From Halorubrum sp. F4 (lineage in GTDB: Archaea; Halobacteriota; Halobacteria; Halobacteriales; Haloferacaceae): a stretch of 64,000 nt of DNA. Positions 51,169 through 59,271 of this stretch are shown here, piece by piece (the first letter of the stretch is position 1; each line of letters opens with the position of its first letter). Location of the stretch: NCBI RefSeq assembly GCF_027257195.1, contig NZ_JAPDFS010000007.1, positions 1-64,000 on the forward strand. The letters run 5' to 3'. The translations under genes and the position numbers were made by a program. Under the pieces are notes generated by a model. That model saw only the letters and a list, made by a program, of their open reading frames with translations, searched no databases and was not told the origin of the DNA.

Positions 51169-53368
51169 CGCCGTCACCTCCCGCTGCGCCACCATCAGTC
51201 TCTGCTGGCGTCTGCTCAGGTGGGCGTTGTCCGTTGTCGGTCGCTCGGCTTTCAATATCGTCTTGGAACGCCTGCACCTCCGCGTCCACAGCATTCTCAC
51301 CAGTCCCCGGGAGTGAGTCTCGCCGTTGCTCGGTTGGCTCGAAGTCGATGACCTGCTTCTCCTTGGGCATCGCTTTGACCTGAATGCCGCGCCACTCGCC
51401 GTCGACGCCCACGAGGGCCTCGGAGAAACCGGCGTCCTCGTTGCCAGGAACGGCGTCCTGAACGAACCGCATCTGCGCGTAGTTCAGCCCGAACTCGTCG
51501 GCCCACTCCTTGTCCATCCCGTCGAGGCGGTGGAACTGCTTGACCGCACACTGGTCCAGGATGGCCTCAGATTCGGCGTGCTCGAAGAACTCGTCGACGG
51601 TCTGCGTGACCAGTCGGATCGAGAGGTCGTGGTGGCGGTGGTGCCGGAACACCGTTTCGAGGAACGCCAGACTCGCGGCGTCCTGCATGATGTAGCGGGC
51701 CTCGTCGATGTAGAACACGACCTCCTTCTCCGAGACCTTCGCTCGCTCGTAGACCAGCGAGATGAGCAGCTGCATGGTCAGCGCCGTACTGCTGTCGACG
51801 CTCCCCTCCTGCTGGGCGAGGTCGAGATAGATGACCTTCTCGTCCCGGATGTCGAAGTCGGATTCCTGGCCGAGGTTGGCGTGGCGACCGTCGTCCTCGA
51901 AGGGGCGGAGCTGGTCGAGGAGCCACGTCGCATCCTCCTTGATCTTCCCGGCCTCCTCGTCGGATCGGACAACGAACTCCTCGGGATCGTTGACCATGTC
52001 CTCGAAGACGTCCATCATGTCCCGGATGGTCGGACTCGGGTTGCCGTGCGTCGAGATGTCGTCGGTGATGTCGTTACGCTTGTACGCTCGCTTGAGACCC
52101 AGTTCCAGTGTCGTCCGGCGGTCACCCAGCGAGATCCCGCGGAGCGCGAAGAAGTTGGTAAGGAAGCTCATCGCGTCGTCGAGCTTCTCGTTGAACGGGC
52201 TCGCGTCCTCACCCATCGCCCGCTGGACGTGCTCGGGTGTCTCGCGGATCTCCAAGGGATTCAGCCCGAGTGTCCCGCCGACCGTGATGCGTTTGGCATC
52301 GAGCGCTTCGGCGACTCCTGCCCAGTTGTTCAACGGCTCGAGGATGATGCCGATGCGGTCCTTGCTCTGCTCGATGGAACGGATGAAGTTCTGCTTCGAA
52401 CTGAACGACTTCCCCGAGCCGGTATCGCCCACGGTGAACATCGCGTACCCGTTGTCCCGGGCGAACGGGTCGATGACCACGGGGCTTTGATTGTCTTTGT
52501 GAATCCCGAACTCGACGCCGCCCTCCTCGAGAATCGTCGCGTTGTGCGGCGAGGAGAGTAACGCGCCGACGGCGCCGCCGAGCGCAATCGATGTCCGCCC
52601 GAACTCGTTGTCGCCGATGGGTGCGGCGGACTGGAGAGCGAGATCCTGCCGACAGATTGCGGTCTTCGGCGTGAGGTTCGCCGGATCGTCGCGGAGCGCG
52701 CTCTTGACCTTCTGGACGGCATCTCTGAGCTCGTCTTTCTCGTCGGCCCGGACCGTGATGAACATCCCTTGGTCGAAGACGTTCGCGCCGTTCTCGACAG
52801 CCTTGTACGTCGCTGCGGCCTCGTTGGCGCGCTCTTGGAGATACGCGCTCCGGATACTCTGTTCGAGGTCAGCATCGACCTGGAGGTCGTCCGCGATGTC
52901 CTGCAGTTCGTTCCGGGCCCGCTCCTGGTTCTTCGGCGTGATGTGGGCCGTCAGATCGAACTGCACGTCGGTCATCTCGAAGAGGTCGCTCAGATACCCG
53001 TCGTTGGGATAGTCGGCATAGTTAGCGATGTACAGTGTCGTCGTCCACTGCTCGCCGACCCGTGCGGCTCGCGTTTCCCACTCGACAGCTCCGGGCGCGG
53101 TGACGGTCTTGTGCGACTCGGAGATGTCGTCGAGGAGCTTGCGTTCGGCCTCGCCTTCTTCGAGTGTCTCCTCGTCGAGGATATCGGTGAAGTCCACGTC
53201 TGGTTCATCATCCGCAGTGAAGCGGTCCCAGAGGTACTTACCGCCGACGCCAAGGCCGAGACCTACTGCAAGGGCTAGTACTGCACTCTCTGCTGGTGTC
53301 AGGTTCTGGAGCCACCCGGTGACGGAGCCAAGCGCGCCACCATCAGTCTGGAGGATCACATTACGCAT
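51161..53368 (-). CDS. VirB4-like conjugation ATPase
   Basis: This 735-residue protein has an N-terminal transmembrane helix (27-46), a VirB4-type ATPase core with Walker A GDTGSGKS (314-321), Walker B FYIDEA (552-557), and downstream RLVTQTVDEFF. The C-terminus is acidic and disordered. VirB4 ATPases energise type IV secretion and conjugation. ATG at 53368 overlaps the upstream gene by 8 bp. The N-terminal VirB4 domain seems partly carried by the upstream protein. Confidence 0.88.
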   Translation of the reverse strand: MRNVILQTDGGALGSVTGWLQNLTPAESAVLALAVGLGLGVGGKYLWDRFTADDEPDVDFTDILDEETLEEGEAERKLLDDISESHKTVTAPGAVEWETRAARVGEQWTTTLYIANYADYPNDGYLSDLFEMTDVQFDLTAHITPKNQERARNELQDIADDLQVDADLEQSIRSAYLQERANEAAATYKAVENGANVFDQGMFITVRADEKDELRDAVQKVKSALRDDPANLTPKTAICRQDLALQSAAPIGDNEFGRTSIALGGAVGALLSSPHNATILEEGGVEFGIHKDNQSPVVIDPFARDNGYAMFTVGDTGSGKSFSSKQNFIRSIEQSKDRIGIILEPLNNWAGVAEALDAKRITVGGTLGLNPLEIRETPEHVQRAMGEDASPFNEKLDDAMSFLTNFFALRGISLGDRRTTLELGLKRAYKRNDITDDISTHGNPSPTIRDMMDVFEDMVNDPEEFVVRSDEEAGKIKEDATWLLDQLRPFEDDGRHANLGQESDFDIRDEKVIYLDLAQQEGSVDSSTALTMQLLISLVYERAKVSEKEVVFYIDEARYIMQDAASLAFLETVFRHHRHHDLSIRLVTQTVDEFFEHAESEAILDQCAVKQFHRLDGMDKEWADEFGLNYAQMRFVQDAVPGNEDAGFSEALVGVDGEWRGIQVKAMPKEKQVIDFEPTEQRRDSLPGTGENAVDAEVQAFQDDIESRATDNGQRPPEQTPAETDGGAAGGDGDA

Positions 53369-54482
53369 CGTGTGGGTCCTCCCGGCGCGAGTGGCCGATG
53401 ATCGATTGGTCGCGAACGACACGTTCCGCCTCGTCGTAGTCATGTTCGCGGCCGTTCCAAAAGTCCATATTCAGAACGAACAGCTCGACCGTGCTGAGTC
53501 GACGTGCGGACCACCCCGACGCCTGCTGGATGAACTCGGAGCGAACGTCGTTCACGCGACTGTCGAGCTTCTCGAACATCTGCGCACGACGTTCGACGTC
53601 GGTGAGGTCCTCGCGGCGAGTGACGAACGGGTTGAACAGGAACCCGATGACGGGGAACTGGGTCAGCTTCTCGGCGGGGGTGCCCTCGTCGCGGAAGCGG
53701 TCGTACACTTCTATCGGGCTGACTTCAACGCCGATGTAGTACCGGACCTGCTGAATGCCCCGGTCACGCATCTCCTTCGGCCGTGTTTCCCGATATTCTT
53801 CGAGGAGTTCCCGGAAGATCGGGTTCTCCGTAACGTCTTCGTCAGTGAGGCGCTCCTCGATGGTCTCGGTGATCTGCTCGACCGGGAAGGAACGGGTTGT
53901 GGCGTGGAGTTTGAGCTTCGAGTCCAGCTCTTTGTTGGCGAACTCTTCTCCGGCGTCTTGCAGCTGTGCCCAGTCGTCGGACATTGCGAAGTCCATGTTG
54001 GCCGGATCGATCTCGATGAATGCCTCCATCGAGCCGTCTTCACGCTGGATAGCACCAGCGCCCGGCCACGCTCGCTTGATGTTGGTGAGATCCTGCGTTC
54101 GCTCGTCCGGCTTGAACGGCGTGTAGTTCGCGAGTCCGCCCTCGTTGCGCTCTGACTCGTTGGTACCCGTGTCGGCGTTGGCGGGCGCACTGAACGTGAC
54201 CTGAGGCCGTTTGAGGTACCGATAGACGTCTTTGGTCCACGTCCAGGCGTTCTGGTGGGTTGGTGAGACGTAGATGACGGCAACGCCAAAGCCAAGCCCG
54301 CCAGCAACGAACGGGAGAGCCAGTGATTCGATCCCGGTGAGGCCCGCGATAAACAGCCCAATAATGGGGAAGGCGATGAGCATGCCGACGTCCCCTTCCT
54401 CGATATTGAGATACGGGATGCGGCTCTCCTCGCCGAACTGATCCATGATGCGCCGTGCGGCCGCGTCTTGATCTGCTGACAT
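53361..54482 (-). CDS. VirB3/VirB4-N-like conjugation membrane protein
   Basis: This 373-residue protein has two transmembrane helices at 33-70 (GMLIAFPIIGLFIAGLTG; LPFVAGGLGFGVAVIYV), like VirB3/PrgI, followed by a long cytoplasmic region (FIEIDPANMDF ... FVTRREDLTDVERRAQMFEKLDSRV) that resembles the N-terminal domain of VirB4/TraC proteins. It lies directly upstream of the VirB4-like gene, overlapping it. Together the two look like a VirB3-VirB4 unit split at an unusual place. Confidence 0.78.
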   Translation of the reverse strand: MSADQDAAARRIMDQFGEESRIPYLNIEEGDVGMLIAFPIIGLFIAGLTGIESLALPFVAGGLGFGVAVIYVSPTHQNAWTWTKDVYRYLKRPQVTFSAPANADTGTNESERNEGGLANYTPFKPDERTQDLTNIKRAWPGAGAIQREDGSMEAFIEIDPANMDFAMSDDWAQLQDAGEEFANKELDSKLKLHATTRSFPVEQITETIEERLTDEDVTENPIFRELLEEYRETRPKEMRDRGIQQVRYYIGVEVSPIEVYDRFRDEGTPAEKLTQFPVIGFLFNPFVTRREDLTDVERRAQMFEKLDSRVNDVRSEFIQQASGWSARRLSTVELFVLNMDFWNGREHDYDEAERVVRDQSIIGHSRREDPHDA

Positions 54483-54484
54483 TG

Positions 54485-55600
54485 TTAGTGGATTCCTCGA
54501 TCAAACTCCATCCCACGGTCGTCACTCGCCGATTCCGCTGTCGCTCCACCAGGGTCATTCTCTGTTCGACGGTACGATGGCGTCCCGCCATCGTCTCCTC
54601 CATGCCCACCGCGGGCAGCCGCTTTTTGGGCGACGGCGTGGCCAGCGGCGGCTTTCGGCCCCCATCGAGCGGCGGTCGTCGCGACGCCGGCGCCACCGAC
54701 GTAGGCTCCAGCGGCGACACCGCCAACGAGTGCTGCGCCTTTCGTTGCACCGCCGACGACTTTGGCCGTCAGCGGAGTCGCGTATTTGAACGTCTTCCAC
54801 GTGATGTAGAGGGCGACCAGCGGGAGGGACGCAGCGACGAGATATTTGAGGAACGCTGTTCCTGGCGTGAGCGTCCCACCGCCGTAGATCAAGTCGTACC
54901 CCTTGAGGACCATCGCTGCCGGGAGCGGGAGGACAGCCAACGGGACAAACCGTTTGCAAAACCCCATCGCGATATCGGATACGACCGGAATATTTCCGTA
55001 GGCCAGTGCAAATGCAATCGGCATTCCGTACAGGTAGACATACAGCAGAATCATCCGGATGTAGAACAGCGCCTCCAACGCCCACATCGAGATTCCACCA
55101 ATCACGGCAAACAATAATCCCAGCCCTGGGTTTGTGATAGATACTTCCAAGAATCCAATCATCGCCTCCGTAACCGAGGAAAGCTCCGGCATCAGGGCGA
55201 TAGTGAATCCGTCAACGAGGTAGAGCGCGAGAGTCCCAATCCAGTACCACGTAATGATTAGAAAAGCACCGACCCAGGCCGTTTTCTTCGTTTTTCGGGC
55301 TTCGTAGGTACTTCCAATATTGAAGATCCGAACCGTGTGACGGCCCTGAACGCTCATCACAAGGAGCAAGAGGGCAACTAGCATGATTTCGCCGCCGATG
55401 AGAGCATCGTGAATCGCTGGCCAGGGTGCATTGGTCGGTTCACCGAAGACAAAAGCTCCGTTCGTCTCTGGAGTAGGTGTCCCGAACATTCCCTCAGTCA
55501 GAGTTTCATACCCTGATCTGAGACCGTCCATGAACAGCCCAATGAACCACTCAACGACGCCCTTGATACCCTCAAGGACGACATCAATGAGATCGACCAT
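54485..55600 (-). CDS. Polytopic VirB6-like membrane protein
   Basis: This 371-residue protein has about seven hydrophobic segments between residues 1 and 290 (IMLVALLLLVMSVQG, AWVGAFLIITWYWIGTLALYLV, LGLLFAVIGGISMWALEAL, MILLYVYLYGMPIAFALAYG, VPLAVLPLPAAMVL, YLVAASLPLVALYI) and a Gly/Ala-rich cytoplasmic tail. The place next to VirB4-like genes suggests the channel component (VirB6, or CedA in archaeal DNA import systems). Sequence alone does not distinguish export from import. Confidence 0.78.
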   Translation of the reverse strand: MVDLIDVVLEGIKGVVEWFIGLFMDGLRSGYETLTEGMFGTPTPETNGAFVFGEPTNAPWPAIHDALIGGEIMLVALLLLVMSVQGRHTVRIFNIGSTYEARKTKKTAWVGAFLIITWYWIGTLALYLVDGFTIALMPELSSVTEAMIGFLEVSITNPGLGLLFAVIGGISMWALEALFYIRMILLYVYLYGMPIAFALAYGNIPVVSDIAMGFCKRFVPLAVLPLPAAMVLKGYDLIYGGGTLTPGTAFLKYLVAASLPLVALYITWKTFKYATPLTAKVVGGATKGAALVGGVAAGAYVGGAGVATTAARWGPKAAAGHAVAQKAAARGGHGGDDGGTPSYRRTENDPGGATAESASDDRGMEFDRGIH

Positions 55601-55602
55601 CG

Positions 55603-56439
55603 TTATACCTCAGTGATCGTGACCTCACAATCAGTCATATCGTCGGAACCAGTGTATTGAACGTTGTAGGTGCTTGAGACCTGATTTCCACCGACCCGTG
55701 TCTCAACGATAACAGTAAACTGGCCACTATTCCCGTCTGGGGAGCATCCCATCCCGTCCTCAGTTTCTGTACCGAACGGAAACGAACTACTGAACAGGTC
55801 GGCCGTCTCGCCGGGGGAAACTACTACCCGGTCGGTTTCGTGCATTCCACTGCCTCTGGGGTTCTCAATTGGATTGGGAACGTCCCCGGAGAAGATTAGT
55901 TCAGTTATCGCTTCCGGACCGCTTCCTGTGTTCTCTACCGTAACGAATGCCTCGCCATTCTTGATCCGGTCTGTCTCGCTCTCACCATAGACTTCGTCCC
56001 ACGGCTTATCTGGGTTATTCCGATAGAGTCCGACATCCTGTATCTGGATCTCTGGACGGAGTTCAGTCGTGGTCTCAACTACTGTCTCCTCGCCTTTCAA
56101 CGCGAGTACGCGGTACTCACCGGGCGCATACGCGGTGCCGATCTCGAACGAGACCTGCTGAGCACCCGCGGCTACGTCACGTTTCCCGAATAACTCGCCG
56201 TTCGGTTGGATGAGGTTGACCTGGTCGACGTCGGCCTCTTCGGAGAGTTCGACGACGAGTGCTGTTCCCTCAATAGTGATACGCGTGAGTGGACCTTTGC
56301 CATCTGGAGAGGTCGTTCCGTCACCAGGCGTCCCAGAACCGCCATTGTCGTTCAGACAGCCAGCGACGCTCATGAGGGCAGCACCTGCGACTGTTCGGAG
56401 GGCGGTTCGCCGACTGATGTGTGGGTGGTTTCTAGTCAT
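55603..56439 (-). CDS. Tat-exported lipoprotein
   Basis: This 278-residue protein has a twin-arginine signal (SRRTALRTVAGAALMSVAGC) with a lipobox Cys near residue 28, then a Gly/Ser/Thr linker and beta-sandwich-like domains. It would be lipid-anchored outside the membrane. It lies between the polytopic protein and the large surface protein in the operon, a few bases from each, so it probably belongs to the transfer apparatus. Confidence 0.85.
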   Translation of the reverse strand: MTRNHPHISRRTALRTVAGAALMSVAGCLNDNGGSGTPGDGTTSPDGKGPLTRITIEGTALVVELSEEADVDQVNLIQPNGELFGKRDVAAGAQQVSFEIGTAYAPGEYRVLALKGEETVVETTTELRPEIQIQDVGLYRNNPDKPWDEVYGESETDRIKNGEAFVTVENTGSGPEAITELIFSGDVPNPIENPRGSGMHETDRVVVSPGETADLFSSSFPFGTETEDGMGCSPDGNSGQFTVIVETRVGGNQVSSTYNVQYTGSDDMTDCEVTITEV

Positions 56440-56441
56440 GA

Positions 56442-58178
56442 CTACGGGTTCCGTTGGAAGATGTCTTCTGGACCGAGCATTCGGAGAAGTCGCTTGCCAG
56501 CGTAGAACATCACAACAAACGGGATGAGCTGCCAGCCGACCTCGAAAATGAACGCGAACCAACCGTCGATGGTGCCAAGCGGGTGCCAGCGAGCAGTTGC
56601 CATCGCACTCACGTATGCGGGGTCGTGCCCGAGCCACGAACCCGGATGGTACCGAGCCGTGTAGATACCCGGCTTGTCGATCGTCACAATCGCTACCCCG
56701 GAGGCGTTGGTCTCAACACGTTGCTCCGCGATGGTGATGTACCCGTTGCGAGTGTTCCCGCCGATTGGATATCGTCGGTCGGGATCGCTGAGCACGATTG
56801 GTGCGCCGGTCTCGTTATCCCGGAGCTCGATGCGGAGTGTGGCCTGGCTTTCGTTCTGCTGGAGCACCTCAACAGTCAGATTACTGCGCCGGAGCTGCCG
56901 CTCTGAGCTAGCGTCAGGTGCCACAATCGAGGCGTTCACGCCCCGTACGATCCCCGCTACTTGGAGGGCGTTGCGGTCGACGTTCTCCGCGCGAACCGCA
57001 ACACCGTACGTCGTCGTGTACGACTGGTTGACGATGTCGATGTTGATGTTCTCACCGAGCGTGCCGACCGGAGACGGTCGGTCAATGCCCCAGGTGTCGA
57101 TGATCTCTGGGCCATCGCGAACTGGTTCAGCCCTCGGGCCGATCCGCGATGGATATGCATGGACGTACACGGGAATTGCGTCAGACTCGACGGTGGCGCT
57201 GTCGGTCCGGTTCGACCTGACGAGGGTATCCCAATTGGAGTTCCGAGCGGTGTAGAACCGCCAGACGCCACGCACTCGTGCGCTTCCATTCTCCGTCAGC
57301 GTGTACCCCTGCCACGGTCGAGACTGGAAAATGGCCACACCGGCGTCACCATTGGGATACTCGGCGTAGTAGGGGTACGCTGAGAGGTCGTAGATCTCGA
57401 CGGCGATCGAATCCGAGACGTTGAGCGATTCGGTTCGGTACGTGACCTCGACATCGGTCTCGTCGCCTCGGTCGATTCGCGTGGTCTTCTTCAGCCGGAC
57501 GCTGATCTCGGCTTCAAGCGTGAGGTTTGCACTCCAGTCATCCTCGATCTGGTAGTCGAGGGCCGGCGTGTGCGAGCCGTCACGCTCGACGATGGTTTCG
57601 CCGTCCTTCTGCAATCGAACCTCCTCGACCTCGTTGCTCGCGAGCGACCACTCGATCGTCGTGTTCCCCGAAGAGCTGCCGTTCGGGACGCGAACGCGAT
57701 AGTCGACGAGCCCCCGCATCGTGCCGTTCGGCGCGATATAGAGCGGCGTATCACCCGACTCCAAGTGACCTCGCGTCGACGGCTGCACTGCGAATACCGT
57801 GGCGTGGGCGTCCTCGATAAACACGCCATCTTCGAGCGACGCGTGGCGCGGATGCACGGACGTATCCGACCCACCGGCTTCGAGATCAGCGAAGTCGTTT
57901 CGCGTCCACGTTGCAGCTGTCGCCGGCGGGCGCGTGAACGTGATGTCCGTCCCGTTTGCGAGCTGGTGCATCGCGGTCCGGCTCTCGCCGTAGCGCTGCT
58001 GGTACTCCTCTTGGGTGATGTAGTTGTCCGCGTCGCGAGACCACAGCGTCGCTGATTCATTTTCTGTGAGGCCATTCCCCTCCGTGCCTGGCCGTGGCGG
58101 GCTTGCAGTGACGAGACCTGTGACTAGGCTCGTCACGAACAGGGCGGCCATTAGCACGGAGAGCTCTCGTTGTGTCAT
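56442..58178 (-). CDS. Secreted surface protein with C-terminal anchor
   Basis: This 578-residue protein has a Sec signal peptide (LSVLMAALFVTSLVTGLVTA), an ectodomain with many N-glycosylation sequons (for example NES, NGT, NTT, NLT, NVS, NRT, NQS, NAS), an Ig-like region near residue 470-530, and one transmembrane helix near 545-565 followed by a short basic tail. It may form a surface-exposed part of the transfer machine or mediate cell contact. No family recognised. Confidence 0.8.
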   Translation of the reverse strand: MTQRELSVLMAALFVTSLVTGLVTASPPRPGTEGNGLTENESATLWSRDADNYITQEEYQQRYGESRTAMHQLANGTDITFTRPPATAATWTRNDFADLEAGGSDTSVHPRHASLEDGVFIEDAHATVFAVQPSTRGHLESGDTPLYIAPNGTMRGLVDYRVRVPNGSSSGNTTIEWSLASNEVEEVRLQKDGETIVERDGSHTPALDYQIEDDWSANLTLEAEISVRLKKTTRIDRGDETDVEVTYRTESLNVSDSIAVEIYDLSAYPYYAEYPNGDAGVAIFQSRPWQGYTLTENGSARVRGVWRFYTARNSNWDTLVRSNRTDSATVESDAIPVYVHAYPSRIGPRAEPVRDGPEIIDTWGIDRPSPVGTLGENINIDIVNQSYTTTYGVAVRAENVDRNALQVAGIVRGVNASIVAPDASSERQLRRSNLTVEVLQQNESQATLRIELRDNETGAPIVLSDPDRRYPIGGNTRNGYITIAEQRVETNASGVAIVTIDKPGIYTARYHPGSWLGHDPAYVSAMATARWHPLGTIDGWFAFIFEVGWQLIPFVVMFYAGKRLLRMLGPEDIFQRNP

Positions 58179-58206
58179 GGGGGCTCGCGACGGGGGTGGT
58201 AGTCGC

Positions 58207-58629
58207 CTACCAGGGGGCGAGGTCGACGCACTGCGCCAGCGGGAGGTTCATCATCGACCCAGCGACGGTGTAGAGTGGGCCGAGGGCGACGAGGACGACC
58301 GCGGACTTCATCGCCGACCGTTTGTGCCGCTTGAGGCCCTTCTTCTGCTCGGGCGTGATCGTGAACATCTCGATAAGGGAGTCAGCCTGCCACACGACTG
58401 CGAGGCCGACAATGCCTAGCGCCGTGGTAAGCTGGAAGAAACCCTCGATCATGCCGGGAAGGTTGTCCGCACTACAGACGGCATTCGTCTGTGCGGCGGC
58501 GGGTCCCACAGCGAACAGGCTCAGGGCGACGACGATGAACATAGCTTGCCTGGGAAGCCTACTCGATGCCGTGGACTGGCTGTCGGGGCGATTCGAAGCC
58601 GTCTCGGAGGGCGTATTGTCCTGTGACAT
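58207..58629 (-). CDS. VirB2/TrbC-like two-helix membrane protein
   Basis: This 140-residue protein has an N-terminal hydrophobic signal or helix (AMFIVVALSLFAVGPAAA), then two further hydrophobic helices (ALGIVGLAVVWQADSLIEM and SAVVLVALGPLYTVAGSM) separated by a basic loop (EQKKGLKRHKRSAMK). This size and topology resemble VirB2/TrbC pilins. Assignment rests on topology and location. Confidence 0.68.
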   Translation of the reverse strand: MSQDNTPSETASNRPDSQSTASSRLPRQAMFIVVALSLFAVGPAAAQTNAVCSADNLPGMIEGFFQLTTALGIVGLAVVWQADSLIEMFTITPEQKKGLKRHKRSAMKSAVVLVALGPLYTVAGSMMNLPLAQCVDLAPW

Positions 58630-58635
58630 AGCGGG

Positions 58636-58884
58636 TTACTCCTCTGCGTCGTCGACGAGTGCTTTCAGATCAGCGTAGCGGTTGGTCTCGTCGACGATCT
58701 CGTCTTTCGTGTAGCCCTGTTCGCGAGCCCGTTCGAAGAGATCTCGAAGCTCGTCAGGGTCAACGTCGCGAAGCTCCATCTCATCTCGGAGGGCGCGGCG
58801 GTAGAGGGCGGACCCGTTGATATGGCTGTTCCACGTCAGGTACAGGTCATCGATGTCTTCGATGGTGACTGCCCGTGTGATCAT
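58636..58884 (-). CDS. Small helical protein, first gene of transfer operon
   Basis: This 82-residue protein (MITRAVTIEDIDDLYLTWNSHINGSALYRRALRDEMELRDVDPDELRDLFERAREQGYTKDEIVDETNRYADLKAL, given here in pieces) is helical and charged without membrane segments. It begins the run of minus-strand genes that ends at 45.2 kb. It may be a regulator or cytoplasmic accessory factor. Site I lies about 150 bp upstream. Confidence 0.7.
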   Translation of the reverse strand: MITRAVTIEDIDDLYLTWNSHINGSALYRRALRDEMELRDVDPDELRDLFERAREQGYTKDEIVDETNRYADLKALVDDAEE

Positions 58885-59031
58885 ATGTGCGGGGTGGGTA
58901 TGCACCGGTTGAGCCCCGGTCCATGGTGGTGCGATAGCTAGAAGATCGGTATATGCTTTCTGGCCACCAACTGGCGCAAAAATCTAAAGTAAATTATAAC
59001 CGGATAGCTCGTTCACCTCGCAAGGGTACGG

Positions 59032-59072
59032 TTAACCAACAATGGGGCTAGATTCCGTTGTCTGTTGGTTAA
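59032..59072. promoter_or_regulatory. Dispersed inverted repeat, site I
   Basis: Perfect TTAACCAACA / TGTTGGTTAA arms, 21-bp spacer, upstream of the transfer operon and just after xseB. AT-rich promoter-like sequence (TTATAATTTA on the minus strand) follows at 58990-59002. Confidence 0.85.
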
Positions 59073-59086
59073 GGTTAGGATGGCCT

Positions 59087-59269
59087 CTACTCGAGTTCCA
59101 CGACCTCTCCACGCCCGTTGTCAAGGATTTCTCGCACCTCGGCCAAGCGTTCCTGACCCTCCTCGTGGAGCCTTGTCCCTTCATCGAGATCACACTCATC
59201 CGCATCGAGCTGCTCAATGATTTCTTCGACACGGGTCAGCCGGTCGTGAATCTCTTGGTCGTTTGCCAC
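59087..59269 (-). CDS. xseB: Exonuclease VII small subunit
   Basis: This 60-residue helical protein (ANDQEIHDRLTRVEEIIEQL ... LHEEGQERLAEVREIL) matches XseB, which forms a two-helix hairpin that binds the large-subunit coiled coil. GTG at 59269 is preferred because GGTGATC lies 6 bp upstream; a TTG at 59290 lies inside xseA. It starts 3 bp after the xseA stop, so the pair is one operon. Confidence 0.85.
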   Translation of the reverse strand: MANDQEIHDRLTRVEEIIEQLDADECDLDEGTRLHEEGQERLAEVREILDNGRGEVVELE

Positions 59270-59271
59270 GC

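Noticed and set aside
6083..59072. TTAACCAACA repeats as CRISPR or transposon ends
   Set aside because: Copies are thousands of bases apart with non-conserved spacers, no cas or transposase genes adjoin, and no target duplications were seen.
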